A stretch of DNA of 64,000 nt from Puniceicoccus vermicola (GCF_014230055.1 NZ_JACHVA010000052.1:1-64000), one strand, 5' to 3'. Positions 16,845 to 25,524 are shown, numbered from the stretch's first letter. The notes: a model not told the origin generated them from the sequence alone. Made by a program: numbers and translations.

Positions 16845-17459
16845 ATGAATACCAAAAAACTCATTCAATCTCTCGGAATTCTTCCTCTCTGTGCCGCTGC
16901 TTCGCTGTTGGCGGAAGAGCGTGAGGTGGGACCCTCTCATTTGTGGAATGGTCCATCCATGGGGGATGAAGAGACCATGACCGTCGAGGTCGGCGGAGCC
17001 CCAATGTATCCTTCGAAAACGATTGTCGAAAACGCCATGAACTCGGATGAGCACGAGACGTTGGTGGCGGCCGTGAAAGCCGCAGGTCTTGTCGACACGC
17101 TGCAGTCGGAAGGCCCATTTACCGTGTTTGCTCCAACGGATGCCGCCTTTGAGGCTCTGCCCGAGGGAACCGTCGAATCACTCCTGGAGCCGGAGGCCCA
17201 GGGCCAGCTGCAAACAATCCTGACCTACCACGTCATCCCCGGGAGCATGGACTCTGAGGCGATCCGCGAAGCTTTGCAGGCCAATGGGGGGTCCATGGAG
17301 GTGGAAACGGTCGCGGGTGAATCTTTGACCGTCTCGATGAATGGGGCCTCGAATCTCGTCCTCGAAGATGCCTCCGGGAATACGGCTCGTATTTTGACGT
17401 ATGATGTCTACCAGAGCAACGGTGTGATCCATGTCATCGACACGGTTCTTCTCCCGTAA
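16845..17459 (+). CDS. Secreted fasciclin (FAS1)-domain protein
   Basis: 204 residues. The signal peptide is 'MNTKKLIQSLGILPLCAAAS' with cleavage near residue 23. One FAS1 domain follows (about 57-204), with the H1 box 'GPFTVFAPTDAAFEALP', the YH motif 'ILTYHVIPG' and the H2 box 'NGVIHVIDTVLLP'. FAS1 domains mediate adhesion or cell-surface binding; the mycobacterial homologues MPT70 and MPT83 are SigK targets. Here the gene diverges from the sigma/anti-sigma pair, with a candidate ECF promoter in between and a strong terminator after the stop. Confidence 0.92.
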   Translation: MNTKKLIQSLGILPLCAAASLLAEEREVGPSHLWNGPSMGDEETMTVEVGGAPMYPSKTIVENAMNSDEHETLVAAVKAAGLVDTLQSEGPFTVFAPTDAAFEALPEGTVESLLEPEAQGQLQTILTYHVIPGSMDSEAIREALQANGGSMEVETVAGESLTVSMNGASNLVLEDASGNTARILTYDVYQSNGVIHVIDTVLLP

Positions 17460-17509
17460 GAGAGAATTGTAGATCTTGGGTCTCTCTGCTGAGGGGGGCC
17501 GGTTTGTGG

Positions 17510-17540
17510 CCCGTCGGGAAGTTTTCCCGGCGGGTCTTTT
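17510..17540 (+). terminator. Rho-independent terminator of the fasciclin gene
   Basis: CCCGtCGGGAA paired with TTCCCGgCGGG (17510-17534), a GC-rich stem, followed by TCTTTT. It lies 50 bp after the fasciclin stop. Confidence 0.8.
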
Positions 17541-17555
17541 GGGGGCCGGAGGGAG

Positions 17556-17574
17556 CACAGGCTGGCAGCCTGTG
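17556..17574. repeat. Dispersed-type palindrome CACAGGCTG-g-CAGCCTGTG
   Basis: A 19-bp perfect inverted repeat with a one-base centre, next to GGGAGCA, lying between the terminator and the end of the SGNH esterase gene. It is of the same style as the GGGAGC-aggat-GCTCCC element at 488. Such palindromes are often dispersed in this kind of genome; only one copy is in this window. Confidence 0.6.
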
Positions 17575-17577
17575 GTA

Positions 17578-18567
17578 CTATTTGTGGATGAGTGGGGAGC
17601 CGAGTTTCAGGAAGTTTTCTCCCATGATTTGATAGCCTTCGGCGCTGGGATGGAGGTTGTCGGGAAGGTGCTGGGCGAGGGATTCGCCGAAGAGCTCGAG
17701 GCCGTCGAGGTAGTGGAGGTGGGAATCGCCGAGTTTTTGGAAGAGTTCAGCGGTTTCCCGCACTTGAGCGCGGTAGTCGGCCAGAGTCATCGAACAGGCG
17801 TTTGGATTGGTTTCCCGCTCGCAACCGTAGATGGGAGAGATGAGGAGGAGGGGTGTGTCCGGGTGCTTCTCACGGATGATCTCGACGCTGGCGATGAGAT
17901 TTTGGGCGAAGCTGCGTGCGCTCAAGCTTCCTCGTCCGTAGATGTTGATTCCTGCACAGATGGAGATGGCGTCGGCGGGCAGATCCCGAATGAGGCGGGC
18001 AATTTGGATGTCGAGATGGCATTCACCTCCAAAACCGAGGGAGGTCAGGTTGAGGTCCTGATCTCGTGCGACAATGGCCGGCCAAGTCAGAGTTGGGGAT
18101 TGGGCCGAGCGGCAGTGAGTGATGGAGCTTCCATAGGTGATCCATCGGGGGCGGTCGTCCTGCTGGACCGCGAGTGAGGCGTTGTCGTCGATTTCAAGAT
18201 GCTCGAGAAAAAAGTCAGCGAACTGGGGCAGCCAGAGTTCGAGACGCTTGTCGCCGGAGGGCAGCCCTGCGCAAGAAAACTCGGTGGCATCCGTGAGGTC
18301 GATCGTTTCGAAAAGCTTCCCGTCGACACAGAGATTGAGTTTGGGGTTCTCGGTCTCGATTCGATGAAATTTCCCAGCAATGCGGGTCGTGGAGCTGCCG
18401 AATGCGATACGCACCCCAGCGGACTTGCTGGCTTTTTCGAGTAGCTGGGGGTGGAAGAGCGTTTTGCGGGAAAAGGGGATGCGCCAAGGGCGGGTGAAGG
18501 AATCCGTTTGCTCGAGGGAGACAGATCCGGGCCAGGATAGACGTGGGTCAGAATGGAGAATGCGCAT
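17578..18567 (-). CDS. SGNH/GDSL-family hydrolase with N-terminal beta domain
   Basis: 329 residues, no signal peptide. Residues 1-135 form a beta-rich accessory domain. From 142 an SGNH hydrolase begins: block I 'WITYGSSITHC' (GSS in place of GDS; nucleophile probably Ser148), 'SLGFGGECHLD' (block II Gly), 'ICAGINIYG' at the block III position, and 'LPDNLHPSAEGY' (Asp303, His306). It resembles carbohydrate esterase 2/3-type deacetylases and GDSL esterases, probably removing acyl groups from a sugar; the exact substrate is unknown. Monocistronic, minus strand, with the Fur gene 66 bp upstream. Confidence 0.8.
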   Translation of the reverse strand: MRILHSDPRLSWPGSVSLEQTDSFTRPWRIPFSRKTLFHPQLLEKASKSAGVRIAFGSSTTRIAGKFHRIETENPKLNLCVDGKLFETIDLTDATEFSCAGLPSGDKRLELWLPQFADFFLEHLEIDDNASLAVQQDDRPRWITYGSSITHCRSAQSPTLTWPAIVARDQDLNLTSLGFGGECHLDIQIARLIRDLPADAISICAGINIYGRGSLSARSFAQNLIASVEIIREKHPDTPLLLISPIYGCERETNPNACSMTLADYRAQVRETAELFQKLGDSHLHYLDGLELFGESLAQHLPDNLHPSAEGYQIMGENFLKLGSPLIHK

Positions 18568-18633
18568 CGTCTGAAACTAGAGATGCAAACGGGACCCTGT
18601 CCAGTGCAGGAGTGGGGCTTGTGAAAGGGGAGG

Positions 18634-19125
18634 CTACTCGCCTTCGGGATTTTTCCCGTTGCGGGAGCAGTGGCCGCAGCGATGGAGTTCGTCGCAGGTC
18701 GCTTCGATACGGAGGCTCATTTTCTTGGGGCTGAAACCGGTTTGGTGGGCGGCCCCACTTTCGCGTAGCGAGAGGCAGGGATTCTCCATCGGGATGACTT
18801 GGCCGCAGTCCTTGCAGACGACATGGCTGGTCGCGGAGGTATGAGCCCCGACGACGCTGTATTGTTTCTTCCGATCGATTCCCTCGATCTCCGTGATCAG
18901 TCCGGCTTCCTGGAGGGCGGAGAGGGTGCGATAGACGGTGGAAAGCGAAATCAGACCATCCTCTTGACGGGCGTTGTGGAGGAGTTCTTCGGCGTCGAAG
19001 GCTTCGGCGGAGGCAAAAGCCGTGCGGCATATAATTTTCCGGACGGCGGTCAAGGTCATGCCTCGAGCCTTCCAGTGGGCCAGGGCTTGTTCCATCAGGA
19101 ACTCGACGTCCGGATTCTTGAGCAC
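18634..19125 (-). CDS. Fur-family metal-responsive repressor
   Basis: 163 residues. Winged-helix part with 'GMTLTAVRKIICRTAF' and 'LISLSTVYRTLSALQEAGLI' (recognition helix). The C-terminal dimer domain has 'HVVCKDCGQV' (C104, C107) and 'HRCGHCSRNG' (C150, C153), the four-cysteine structural zinc site. It could be Fur, Zur or PerR; sequence alone does not decide. The frame's first codon is GTG 19125 with no ribosome site; ATG 19092 is an alternative. It follows a 127-residue protein gene with a 12-bp gap and is probably co-transcribed. A Fur-type palindrome lies upstream of that first gene, suggesting autoregulation. Confidence 0.9.
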   Translation of the reverse strand: MLKNPDVEFLMEQALAHWKARGMTLTAVRKIICRTAFASAEAFDAEELLHNARQEDGLISLSTVYRTLSALQEAGLITEIEGIDRKKQYSVVGAHTSATSHVVCKDCGQVIPMENPCLSLRESGAAHQTGFSPKKMSLRIEATCDELHRCGHCSRNGKNPEGE

Positions 19126-19137
19126 GGGGAACGCGCG

Positions 19138-19521
19138 TCAGGCCGCGCAGAGAGGTTCTTTAAAGCGGAATCGAATATCGATTTTAGGGCTGTCGTAGAC
19201 CCGGTTGTCGCGGAACTCCTTCATAATGCCCAAGCAGTAGCTTTCCATTTCGTCGGCATCCAGGAAGACTGGAATGCGCTCGAGTTCGCGGCGGTTGTTG
19301 TCGAGGGCGACAATCTCCAAGTGCTTCTCGAGAAGTTCGCGCAAGCGCTGAAGGGCGGCTTGCTCGCGGGATTGGCTGAAAATCTTGAAGTAGCAGCGTA
19401 CGCAGAGCCCGGCGTCACTCTGGTCCAAGGCAGCTGCGCGCAAATCCAACAGATCGTCAGCCGCGTGTTTGATTGCGCGGGCAACGGGAGTCAGTGCTGC
19501 ATCGATTTCCGACTTTTCCAT
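19138..19521 (-). CDS. Unknown protein co-transcribed with the Fur-family regulator
   Basis: 127 residues, mostly helical, not recognised. It has a CxxC-type pair in 'GLCVRCYFKIF' (about C40 and C43), a charged helix 'LQRLRELLEKHLEIVALDNN', and ends '...EPLCAA'. No signal peptide or membrane segment. ATG 19521 lies 20 bp from a 19-bp palindrome resembling a Fur box. Its position as first gene of the operon suggests a role in metal or redox homeostasis, but that is only context. Confidence 0.6.
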   Translation of the reverse strand: MEKSEIDAALTPVARAIKHAADDLLDLRAAALDQSDAGLCVRCYFKIFSQSREQAALQRLRELLEKHLEIVALDNNRRELERIPVFLDADEMESYCLGIMKEFRDNRVYDSPKIDIRFRFKEPLCAA

Positions 19522-19540
19522 GGCCGCGAAATGAATCGCG

Positions 19541-19559
19541 ATTGAGACTTAGTTGCAAT
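19541..19559 (-). promoter_or_regulatory. Candidate Fur-type operator of the fur operon
   Basis: ATTGAGACTTAGTTGCAAT is palindromic at 14 of 18 positions around its centre (ATTG..ACT-t-AGT..CAAT), the size of a Fur-family box. It lies 20-38 bp before the first start codon of the operon that contains the Fur gene. It shares TGAGACTnA with a second site at 19924-19938. Confidence 0.5.
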
Positions 19560-19568
19560 GCTATTGTG

Positions 19569-19604
19569 AAAAAAAGAGGAGAACTTTAAGAAAAGTTCTC
19601 CTCT
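19569..19604 (-). terminator. Terminator of the Cys-rich mini-protein gene
   Basis: A 12-bp perfect stem, AGAGGAGAACTT (19575-19586) paired with AAGTTCTCCTCT (19593-19604), loop of six. On the minus strand it is followed by a run of seven T. It lies 38 bp past the stop of the 65-residue gene. Confidence 0.85.
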
Positions 19605-19642
19605 GGATTAAAAAATCTTATCCGAAGAAAAGGCTTATGGCC

Positions 19643-19840
19643 TTATTTTTTCGTGAACTCGCCGCACCAGTCGTCGGAAGCGGTCTTCGGGAAGCGTGTC
19701 TCGAACTTCACGTCGTCGGCCACGGTGAAAGAGATTTCCTGTGGAGGCTGACGACGGCATTCGCCTTCAGATTCCGACTTTGCATTCCAATGTGCGCAAG
19801 CTTCACATACTTCGGTTTTATTTTCGGTCTTGGTTGTCAT
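19643..19840 (-). CDS. Cys-rich 65-residue mini-protein
   Basis: 65 residues with four cysteines: 'VCEACAHW' (C12, C15), 'GECRRQPP' (C28) and 'SDDWCGEF' (C59). This C-x2-C ... CRRxPP ... WCGEF pattern recurs in small conserved proteins of many Gram-negative bacteria and suggests a single zinc or Fe-S site. Function unknown. It is a compact unit with its own terminator and lies divergent from the ABC ATPase gene, with a Fur-type site in between, so metal-dependent control is likely. Confidence 0.8.
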   Translation of the reverse strand: MTTKTENKTEVCEACAHWNAKSESEGECRRQPPQEISFTVADDVKFETRFPKTASDDWCGEFTKK

Positions 19841-19918
19841 AATTTTGTTTGGGTTACGATTTTTAGACTACGAATGGTGCGGCTTTCCTCAAGAGATATG
19901 ATTCGTAATCAAGCATTT

Positions 19919-19939
19919 GCAAATGATAGTCAGTCTCAT
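19919..19939. promoter_or_regulatory. Second Fur-type operator, between the Cys-rich gene and the ABC ATPase gene
   Basis: On the minus strand TGAGACTGACTATCA (19938-19924) matches the 7-1-7 Fur/PerR consensus TGATAATnATTATCA at 12 of 14 positions. It shares TGAGACTnA with the site upstream of the Fur operon. It is 79 bp before the Cys-rich start and about 100 bp before the ABC gene start, so it could serve either. Confidence 0.5.
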
Positions 19940-20037
19940 AAGGGGGAGGGTTTTTGGATGAATCTACCTTGGGGTATTCAGGGCTACGCTGGGGCTTCGA
20001 TCGGCGATCGAGGGTCATGGAGTTTGACCGGGAGGCG

Positions 20038-20871
20038 ATGGTTTCCGAGGATTCCCGGCCAGTGGCTATGAATGAAAAGAAGGATCAGAAATCGGTCGTC
20101 CTGTCGGTGGAGAAGCTCGTCCTCTACGGAGGGAACACGGAGATTTTAAAGGGGATCGATTGGGAGGTGTCTCGGGGAGAGCATTGGGCGATCCTGGGAG
20201 CGAATGGTTGCGGGAAGTCTTCCTTACTGGCGGCAATTCTGGCCTATCGTCCCGCAGCGAAAGGGGAAATTTGTTTATTGGGAGAACGCTATGGGCGTTT
20301 TAACTGGCCGGAGTTGCGGAAGCGGATCGGGATGGTCAGCAGCGTGCTGAGCTATCGGGTTCCCGCGGAGGAGACGGCTTTGGAAACGGTTCTCAGTGGA
20401 GAAGCGGCCCAACTCGGGTTTTGGAGTCGATCCGAGACGGTGAATGGGGCGAAGGCACTGCAGTGTCTGGAGGAGATGGGCGTGCGACGCTTGGCGGATC
20501 GTCGTTGGGCGGTTCTCAGCCAAGGAGAGCGGCAGAAGGTATTTATCGCGCGGGCATTGATGCAGGATCCGGCTATGTTGATCCTGGATGAGCCCTGCGC
20601 CGGACTTGATCCGGTGGCTCGGGAGCAATTTCTGGTAAGTCTTCGTAAACTCGCCCAGCGCGAAAGTGGACCGACTCTGCTCTTTGTGACCCATCACGTG
20701 GAGGAAATCTTTCCGGAGATCAGCCATGTTTTGGTCCTACAAGAAGGAAGGGTTCTCGGGGCGGGAGTGAAAGAGGATGTATTGGAATCGGAACTCTTGA
20801 GTCGAGCCTTTGGAGCTCCAGTGACGGTAGAAAATTGGGGGCAAGACCGCTGGCGGCTTACACCTAATTGA
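20038..20871 (+). CDS. ABC transporter ATP-binding protein (YlmA/ModF-like)
   Basis: About 277 residues. Walker A 'LGANGCGKSSLL', signature 'LSQGERQKVFIARAL', Walker B 'AMLILDEPCAGLD', H-loop 'LLFVTHHVEEI'. The overall shape ('ILKGIDWEVSRGEHWAILG') matches the YlmA/ModF-like single-domain ATPases. No permease or binding protein is adjacent, so it is an orphan: either it works with a permease encoded elsewhere or has a non-transport role. The start is uncertain: ATG 20038 (GGGAGG close by) or ATG 20068 (where homology begins); the longest frame starts at 19954. A Fur-type site upstream suggests metal control. Confidence 0.8.
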   Translation: MVSEDSRPVAMNEKKDQKSVVLSVEKLVLYGGNTEILKGIDWEVSRGEHWAILGANGCGKSSLLAAILAYRPAAKGEICLLGERYGRFNWPELRKRIGMVSSVLSYRVPAEETALETVLSGEAAQLGFWSRSETVNGAKALQCLEEMGVRRLADRRWAVLSQGERQKVFIARALMQDPAMLILDEPCAGLDPVAREQFLVSLRKLAQRESGPTLLFVTHHVEEIFPEISHVLVLQEGRVLGAGVKEDVLESELLSRAFGAPVTVENWGQDRWRLTPN

Positions 20872-21007
20872 TTCTGATGGAGGGATTGGTTTTTTGAATC
20901 GATTTTCGGCTCTGATTTGAGCAGGTTAGGGTTGAAAATACGGGAGAGCTGATCATTTTATTCTTAGCCGGGAACGTCCTTCCGGCGAGGTTTTAGATTT
21001 TTCCCCG

Positions 21008-24000
21008 GTGAGACCCAAAAGTATTCGCACTGCACTCGTCCTCGCGTTTGCCGGGGTAGTTGCGATTGTTCTCGCTCAAGGGATTCTGAGCTACTGGAAA
21101 GGCTTTCGGGCCGAGTATATCATGGCGAAGTCGTACCATTCTTCCTTCGCGGAGGAAGTTGCTGCAGACAATATGCTTAAAGCTGCTCATGATATTCGAG
21201 TAAACATTCGTTCGCCTGAAAAACACGGAGAAGTCGGCGAGGAGATTTCTCAATTCCTTGAGGGAGTTGGAGAATCGATCCGAGCCACGCGGGCTTCATT
21301 GGATTCCGTGAAATATCTTGGAAAGGAAGATCGGGTCGCCGAAGAAGAGGCAGAAATTGTATTACTCGGCTCATTGCAGCGATTTGGTGATGAAATGGCG
21401 GGGATATGGCAGGAAGCTACGTCAGTGGGCGTCGACGTGGGCGTGAGTGTTCAGGAGCGAGTTATCGGGATCGTCGAGAGAGAGGTGCTTCCCCGTCTTT
21501 ATGCATACAGGGAGCATTCACGGGAGGACTTGGCCCGGGAAGGGAATGATATCCTGAAGGTGGTCTCGGGATTCGGCACCCTCCTTTTTTCTGCAATCTT
21601 GATTTGCCTCTTTATCTCAGTCGTAGCGGGTTTCTTCCTTTACCGGCGGATTATTGGCCCGGTCAACGAAATCACCCGGGACGTCGAGAAACTCAGTGCC
21701 GTAAATGCCGAGGGCAGAATTGCGCCCACGGGTGCGAAGGAGATGGACCGCCTGGGCACTTCGTTCAATGCCTTGATGGATTCGTTGGAGGAAGCGAACC
21801 GGAAGCGAGACGAATTAAAAGAACTGGCAGAGAAGAGGAGCCATGAATTGAGCAGAGTCCTGGAGCTCATTCCAGACATCGTGTGTGCGGTCGATTTTTC
21901 GGGCCGACTGGTTGAAGTGAATCGAGGATTCGAAAGGGTTTTGGGTTATTCACGGGAAGAGGTGATGGCCACGAATATTTTCGATTTGATTCATCCTGAC
22001 GATCGGGAGGCCGCCGTCGTCGAGACGGAATCGATTCTGGTCGAGGGGAGAGTGGTGAGGGCTTTTGAAAATCGCTATCGTCACAAGAATGGTGAGTGGC
22101 GCAACTTTTCGTGGAGTGCTGATCCATCGATGGAGGAGGGGATCATCTATGCGATCGGGAGAGACGTTACCGATCAGGTCCGTGCGCGCGAAGAGGAGGA
22201 AAAGTCGTTCGAGAAAGCTCTTCAATCAAGGCAAGCGCTGATCCGAGTGCGCGATTCGGTTCAATCGGATCGGCAAAAATTTTTCGAACAGGTTACGGAA
22301 GCTTGCGTGGAGATCCTCGAAGTCGATCGGGCGAGTGTGTGGCAGTTTGTCGAGGAAACGAATCAAGCCGTGCGGATCGATCTGTATGAGCCCAAGGAAA
22401 ATGCGCATGGGGCAGAGTTCACGATCTCTCTCGATGACTATCCGACCTATTTTAAGGCCATCAAGCGACTGGCTCCTCTCGCAGTTGAGGATGTCTACTC
22501 GGATCCGGTCACTCGGGAGTTTGCCGAAAAGGAGTATCGCCCGTTGGGGATTTGTTCGATTCTGGATGTCCCAATTCGTGCGGGAGGAACGCTCTCCGGA
22601 ATTCTTTCCTGCGAGCAGGTGGGGGAATCGCGTTCTTGGACGGATTCGGATGTGAAGTTTCTCTCAGAAATCGTCGGGTCAGTATTGCTCCAGTTCGAGT
22701 TCGAGGAGCGCAATGAGGCAGAGAGGAAATTGCGGGCGAGTGAAGAATATAACCGTTCGATCGTCGAGAATTCCGAGGACTGCTTGAAGGTGCTTTCACT
22801 GGACGGCCGACTCTTGGATATGGCTGATCCAGGGAAGAGGATCATGGAAGTCTCGGATTTTGAAGAGATTCGCAATTCGGACTGGCCTGCGTTTTGGAGT
22901 GAGCCCTACCGGACTGAAGTGAGAAAAGCAGTCAAGACAGCGGCGGGGGGGAAGGTCGTCCGTTTCCGGGGACAATGCCCGACGATGGGAGGAAGACACC
23001 GGTGGTGGGATGTGATTGTCTCCCCCATCATGGATGCCTCAGGCGAAGTCTATCGGTTGCTTGCGGTCTCGCGGGACGTGACCGAGCAGAAAGAGGCGGA
23101 ACAGCAGTTGGAGGAATTCAACGAGAGCCTCGAGCAGGAGGTCATGAAGAGAACGACCGAGCTGGTCTCCAGTGAGGAGCGGTTCCGGATGATGATCGAG
23201 CAAGTGAAAGACTATGCGATCTTCATGCTGGATCCAGAGGGGAAGGTCGTGACCTGGAATGCGGGAGCCGAGAGGTTGATGAATTTTCGGCAGGAGGAGA
23301 TTCTGGGGAGGCACTATTCCGTTTTCTACTCGGAAAACGATGTGAAAGAGGGGTTGCCCGAGCATTTCCTGGAAATTGCCCGCGAGAAGGGACGATATCG
23401 GCTCGAAGGGTGGCATATCCGCAAAGACGGGTCCCGCTTTTGGGCGGAGGTTATGATTTCCTCGATATACGCTCCAGACGGCAAGATGCGGGGATTCGTT
23501 AAAGTGACCCGGGATTTGACCGAGCGCCGCGAAGCCGATCAGGCTCTGAAGAAGGCGTTTCAAGCCCAGAAAGAACTCACGCGCAAGGCCCAGGCAGGAG
23601 AAAGGGCGAAGAGCGATTTTCTTGCGGTGATGAGCCATGAGTTGAGAACTCCTATGAACGGCATCATTGGCTTTTCGGAGCTCCTCTTGGGGTCTTCTGA
23701 TCTTTCCGACGAGGATCGGGATTTTGTCGAGACGCTCAGTGAAAGTAGTCACGGTCTCTTGCGCATCCTCGATGATATTCTGGACTTTATCAGCAGCGAA
23801 TCGGGAACGATGCATATCGAGAAAGCGCCGTTCCAACCGCGTAAACTTTTGGAAGAGGTTCGTTTGGTGATTTCGCCGTTGGCGGCGAAGAAAGGTCTGG
23901 CACTCCTTCTCGATGTGGGAGAGGAAGTTCCCGATAAATTAGATTCTGATGGGGCGCGTCTCCGGCAGATCATGATGAACCTGCTGGGCAATGCCGTGAA

Positions 24001-24769
24001 ATTCACCAAGGAAGGATCCGTTCGGCTCTCGATGAATCGGCTGGAGAAGGAGGGAGATGAATTGTGGTGGAGAATCTCCGTCGAGGACACCGGGCCTGGC
24101 ATCCCCAAGTCTCAGCGAGAAGAGGTTTTTGATCCCTTCTACCAGGCAGATTCCGGTTCCTCGCGCCGTTTCGATGGCTCTGGGTTGGGCTTGTCGATTT
24201 CCCGGAGACTGGCTGAACTGATGGGCGGGACCTTGGAATTGGATAGCGGGGCCGAGATGGGTTCGACTTTTGTTTTGAATCTTCCGATGAAACGGGCTGA
24301 GCCGGAGAAGAATGAAGGTTCCAAGAATGGCAGCTCCGAAGAGGTTCAGGAGAAATTGCTGGCTTCGGAGATTCCTCTGAAAATCATGGTCGTTGAGGAT
24401 AATCTCGTGAACCGGAAGATGATGATGACCCTCTTGTCGAAACTCGGTTACGATCCAATTTTTGCGAAAGACGGGAAAGAAGCTCTGGATGTCTACAAAA
24501 CCTCGCGACCTCAATGCATCTTCATGGACCTGCAGATGCCGGAAATGAATGGCGTTGAAGCGACGGAGGCGATTCGGAAGTTCGAGGACGAAGAGAAATG
24601 GGCACCGGCCTTCATTTCCGCGCTGACCGCCAATACGGTGATTGCCGATCGAACCCGCTGCTTTCAGGCGGGAATGTCTTTCTACCTGAACAAGCCGGTC
24701 CGCCGGAATACGGTGATTGCCGTTCTGATGCAGGCCGAGGAATTTTTGAAAGAAAACGCGACGGGCTGA
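21008..24769 (+). CDS. Hybrid sensor histidine kinase (HAMP-PAS-GAF-PAS-PAS-HisKA-HATPase-REC)
   Basis: 1253 residues, start GTG 21008. Two membrane helices (about 8-28 and 187-212) enclose a helical extracytoplasmic sensor. Then HAMP (to about 265), PAS (280-390), GAF (410-560), PAS (580-695) and PAS (720-840). HisKA follows with 'VMSHELRTPMNG' (His877), then HATPase_c (950-1095; 'MNLLGNAVKFT', 'DTGPGIP', 'GSGLGLSI'). The C-terminal receiver has 'IFMDLQMPEMNG' (Asp1174). It should phosphorylate its own receiver and pass the phosphate to an Hpt protein elsewhere. No cognate regulator is adjacent. The signal cannot be read from sequence. Both neighbours are separate transcription units. Confidence 0.93.
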   Translation: MRPKSIRTALVLAFAGVVAIVLAQGILSYWKGFRAEYIMAKSYHSSFAEEVAADNMLKAAHDIRVNIRSPEKHGEVGEEISQFLEGVGESIRATRASLDSVKYLGKEDRVAEEEAEIVLLGSLQRFGDEMAGIWQEATSVGVDVGVSVQERVIGIVEREVLPRLYAYREHSREDLAREGNDILKVVSGFGTLLFSAILICLFISVVAGFFLYRRIIGPVNEITRDVEKLSAVNAEGRIAPTGAKEMDRLGTSFNALMDSLEEANRKRDELKELAEKRSHELSRVLELIPDIVCAVDFSGRLVEVNRGFERVLGYSREEVMATNIFDLIHPDDREAAVVETESILVEGRVVRAFENRYRHKNGEWRNFSWSADPSMEEGIIYAIGRDVTDQVRAREEEEKSFEKALQSRQALIRVRDSVQSDRQKFFEQVTEACVEILEVDRASVWQFVEETNQAVRIDLYEPKENAHGAEFTISLDDYPTYFKAIKRLAPLAVEDVYSDPVTREFAEKEYRPLGICSILDVPIRAGGTLSGILSCEQVGESRSWTDSDVKFLSEIVGSVLLQFEFEERNEAERKLRASEEYNRSIVENSEDCLKVLSLDGRLLDMADPGKRIMEVSDFEEIRNSDWPAFWSEPYRTEVRKAVKTAAGGKVVRFRGQCPTMGGRHRWWDVIVSPIMDASGEVYRLLAVSRDVTEQKEAEQQLEEFNESLEQEVMKRTTELVSSEERFRMMIEQVKDYAIFMLDPEGKVVTWNAGAERLMNFRQEEILGRHYSVFYSENDVKEGLPEHFLEIAREKGRYRLEGWHIRKDGSRFWAEVMISSIYAPDGKMRGFVKVTRDLTERREADQALKKAFQAQKELTRKAQAGERAKSDFLAVMSHELRTPMNGIIGFSELLLGSSDLSDEDRDFVETLSESSHGLLRILDDILDFISSESGTMHIEKAPFQPRKLLEEVRLVISPLAAKKGLALLLDVGEEVPDKLDSDGARLRQIMMNLLGNAVKFTKEGSVRLSMNRLEKEGDELWWRISVEDTGPGIPKSQREEVFDPFYQADSGSSRRFDGSGLGLSISRRLAELMGGTLELDSGAEMGSTFVLNLPMKRAEPEKNEGSKNGSSEEVQEKLLASEIPLKIMVVEDNLVNRKMMMTLLSKLGYDPIFAKDGKEALDVYKTSRPQCIFMDLQMPEMNGVEATEAIRKFEDEEKWAPAFISALTANTVIADRTRCFQAGMSFYLNKPVRRNTVIAVLMQAEEFLKENATG

Positions 24770-24855
24770 GTCGGCAGAGCAATCACAGGATCGCGGCGGG
24801 GGAAGGGAATCAATCCGTCCTCCGATCTCTCCTCGTTGCAGGCGGTTGGGCCGGG

Positions 24856-25461
24856 TCAGGGCTTAAGGCCGCGAAAGAAAGTATCAAAGGTCAGGTCGAA
24901 GGGGATCGCCTTTTGGCCTTTGGCGCGGAGGTAGTTGTAATAAAGTCCGGTGAAGAGCGCGTAGAGCGCTTCGGAAGCTTCACTGGGTTCGATTTCCGGG
25001 CGAAGCTGTCCGAGAGCCTGTGCCTTTTGCAGCTGTTCGGTGATGATCTCTGAGCAGCTGCTGACTTTTTCCTCTTCCATCTCTTGGACTTTCTCCATCT
25101 CTTCGCGCCCATCGCACCGGAGGTAGATCCAATGCACCTTACAGGCTCGCTCGTCGTTGGCCAGCTTGTGGATGGCGCTCTTTGACCAGCGTTTGAGAGC
25201 TTCCAGAGGATCCTGCAAATCCATTTCCGCAAGTTCCTTGCGGATGGTTTCTGCCGGGAGGCGCACACTTTCCATCAGTCGGGCGATGATCTCTCCCTTG
25301 TTCTTAAAGTGGTGATAGACCGCGCCTCGAGTGACGCCACAGCTCTCGGCAATTCCCTGCAAGGTCGTGCGGGCTACTCCGTGGCGAAGAAACTCCTCAA
25401 TCGCAGCTTCAAGAATTGCTGCGTGGGTTTGTTCGGACTCGTCTTTCGTTCTTCGTGGCAT
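24856..25461 (-). CDS. TetR/AcrR-family repressor of the adjacent RND pump
   Basis: 201 residues. TetR DNA-binding domain: 'AAILEAAIEEFLRHGVARTT' then 'IAESCGVTRGAVYHHFKNKG'. The C-terminal ligand domain resembles AcrR. ATG 25461 is chosen because family homology begins there (MPRRTKDE); the longer frame reads the operator region. It diverges from an RND adaptor-pump-channel operon. A palindrome resembling the E. coli AcrR operator lies between them, over the adaptor start codon. It should repress the pump and be released by binding pump substrates. Confidence 0.9.
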   Translation of the reverse strand: MPRRTKDESEQTHAAILEAAIEEFLRHGVARTTLQGIAESCGVTRGAVYHHFKNKGEIIARLMESVRLPAETIRKELAEMDLQDPLEALKRWSKSAIHKLANDERACKVHWIYLRCDGREEMEKVQEMEEEKVSSCSEIITEQLQKAQALGQLRPEIEPSEASEALYALFTGLYYNYLRAKGQKAIPFDLTFDTFFRGLKP

Positions 25462-25524
25462 GGGTAAAAAATAACAATTTCCGTTTGACCTTCTTATGAA
25501 GCAGGGCAATCTGCAATCAAAATC

